From positions 1 to 7,210 of the forward strand of contig CALGLY010000123.1 of the NCBI GenBank assembly GCA_937959095.1: a stretch of 7,210 nucleotides of DNA. Direction: 5' to 3'. Source of the DNA: an uncultured Saprospiraceae bacterium. GTDB taxonomy: Bacteria; Bacteroidota; Bacteroidia; Chitinophagales; Saprospiraceae. This document shows positions 6,503-7,210 of this stretch, one piece after another. The position numbers and the translations under genes were made by a program. The notes under the pieces were generated by a model that saw only the letters and a list, made by a program, of their open reading frames with translations, was not told where the DNA came from and did not search any database. Every line of letters starts with the position of its first letter. Position 1 is the stretch's first letter.

Positions 6503-6699
6503 AGATGTGAGATGCTAAGATTTGAGATGTGAGACTTTTCTTGTTTTGCAGCTCAATCTTCCAAATTTATCGCACATCAAAGACTCTTGAAAAAAGTAGA
6601 TTAGTGAATTGCTAAGTCGAGGAAAATTGGGTGTTAGACAAAAAAAATCTCATACCTGCCCGACGGCAAGCGGGTCTCACATCTTAGTATCTCACGTCT
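6503..6699. repeat. 197-bp unit bounded by imperfect inverted repeats
   Basis: The left arm 6503-6535 (AGATGTGAGATGCTAAGAT, then TTGAGAT, then GTGAGAC) pairs with the right arm 6674-6699. The reverse complement of the right arm matches the left arm at 24 of 26 positions once the 7-base TTGAGAT is looped out. The left arm also contains GATGTGAGA twice (6504-6512 and 6526-6534). Short tandem variants of TGAGAT-like words are familiar in intergenic DNA of Bacteroidota. No ORF of note lies inside. The unit occupies most of the 274-bp space between the regulator and the receptor gene. It could be a MITE-like repeat; no obvious target duplication is visible at its ends. Confidence 0.5.
6654..6675. 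repeat. REP-like GC-rich palindrome
   Basis: ACCTGCC-CGAC-GGCA then GCGGGT forms a hairpin: TGCC with GGCA around a CGAC loop, and ACC with GGT after a bulge. GC-rich CCTGCC/GGCAGG palindromes like this recur in many Bacteroidota genomes. It overlaps the right arm of the larger inverted repeat by two bases. Confidence 0.45.
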
Positions 6700-6710
6700 A
6701 TCTACAAAGA

Positions 6711-6739
6711 TAGCCTGCTGCGGGAAGGCAGACAGGCTA
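6711..6739. repeat. 11-bp hairpin upstream of the SusC-type gene
   Basis: TAGCCTGCTGC (6711-6721) pairs with GCAG, one bulged A, and CAGGCTA (6728-6739) around a 6-base GGGAAG loop. It lies 32 bp before the receptor's ATG. No T-run follows, so it is not a typical terminator. It may be a second REP-like repeat, or a leader hairpin of the susC message if transcription starts upstream. Confidence 0.5.
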
Positions 6740-6771
6740 CTATATTGATTAATGTAAAATACAAAATTACT

Positions 6772-7210
6772 ATGAAACTTTCAGATTCTAAACTTTGGAA
6801 TCGCTTATCCGCTATGGATAGTGTCCCGATTCCCGATTTGAAGGTCTTCGGAGGAACACTCTCGCTCCTCTTACTTACCTTTTGTCTAAGCGCACAAGTT
6901 ACTGGAACAGTCAAGGATGACACAGGCGAAGGACTGATTGGCGTAAATATTCTCGTGAAGGGAACATCTACTGGAACAGTCACGGACTTCGATGGTGGTT
7001 ATTCGTTGGATGCTCCAACTAATGCAACCCTCGTGTATTCCTATACGGGCTACACAACACAGGAAATTGCTGTGGATGGGCGCAATACGATTGATGTAAT
7101 ACTAGCATCCGATACCGAAATTTTGGATGAAGTAGTCGTTATCGGTTATGGTGTTGTTCGGAAGAGCAATCTCACAGGTTCGGTAGCTTCTTTGGGCAGC
7201 GATGACATCA
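6772..7210 (+). CDS. SusC/RagA-family TonB-linked outer membrane receptor (N-terminal 146 residues)
   Basis: The frame runs from the ATG at 6772 off the window edge, so most of the beta-barrel is missing. SusC-type proteins import glycans or peptides through the outer membrane using TonB energy, with a SusD lipoprotein as lid. The N-terminus has a polar extension (1-26), a hydrophobic signal core GGTLSLLLLTFCLSA (27-41) and likely cleavage near Q42. A carboxypeptidase-D-like regulatory domain follows: VTGTVKDDTGEGLIGVNILV (43-62), then KGTSTGTVTDFDGGYSL (63-79). After it comes the class signature LDEVVVIGYG (118-127), next to the start of the plug domain (KSNLTGSVASL). The signal peptide is preceded by about 25 extra residues; M15 is a possible alternative start that would give a more normal signal. 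The GntR/LacI-type gene upstream suggests a regulated glycan-uptake locus, with susD expected next. Confidence 0.93.
   Translation, partial: MKLSDSKLWNRLSAMDSVPIPDLKVFGGTLSLLLLTFCLSAQVTGTVKDDTGEGLIGVNILVKGTSTGTVTDFDGGYSLDAPTNATLVYSYTGYTTQEIAVDGRNTIDVILASDTEILDEVVVIGYGVVRKSNLTGSVASLGSDDI

Noticed and set aside
6702..6983. Minus-strand open frame of 93 codons
   Set aside because: It is antisense to the start of the SusC-type gene, whose plus-strand signal peptide and regulatory domain are clear.

Overview
The window looks like chromosomal DNA of a Bacteroidota bacterium. The start of a SusC/RagA-type TonB-linked receptor, a DUF3667 protein, a secreted reprolysin-like metalloprotease of the kind common in this phylum, A-rich start contexts, and TTTG / TAnnTTTG promoters (the Bacteroidota sigma-factor consensus) all point that way. 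A marine or activated-sludge Saprospiria-type organism would fit, but the sequence does not fix the class.

Layout. Positions 1-5046 are read leftward (minus strand): a metalloprotease cut by the window edge (1-1748), gatB for the GatCAB amidotransferase (1894-3339), a zinc-ribbon DUF3667 membrane protein (3423-4484), and a small 92-codon gene (4583-5046) split by a 180-bp insertion with terminal inverted repeats. Upstream of the small gene and on the same strand lies a G/C-richer, strongly foldable block (about 5060-5290) with its own promoter. I read it as an unannotated structured RNA. Positions 5481-7210 are read rightward: a GntR/LacI-type sugar-responsive regulator (5481-6497), a repeat-filled spacer, and the first 146 codons of a SusC-family receptor (6772 to the edge).

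How the parts relate. gatB is housekeeping, and the DUF3667 gene has no known pathway. The regulator next to the susC start is the usual arrangement of a glycan-uptake locus, so the regulator probably controls the receptor and the genes beyond the window. The most unusual part is 4583-5290, a structured RNA directly upstream of a small unknown gene. That gene carries an insertion whose removal, with one copy of the 5-bp target duplication, restores one open frame exactly. The RNA could be a leader controlling the small gene or an independent ncRNA. It could also be the RNA part of a mobile system, for example HEARO/omega-RNA-like; that class assignment is only a hypothesis.
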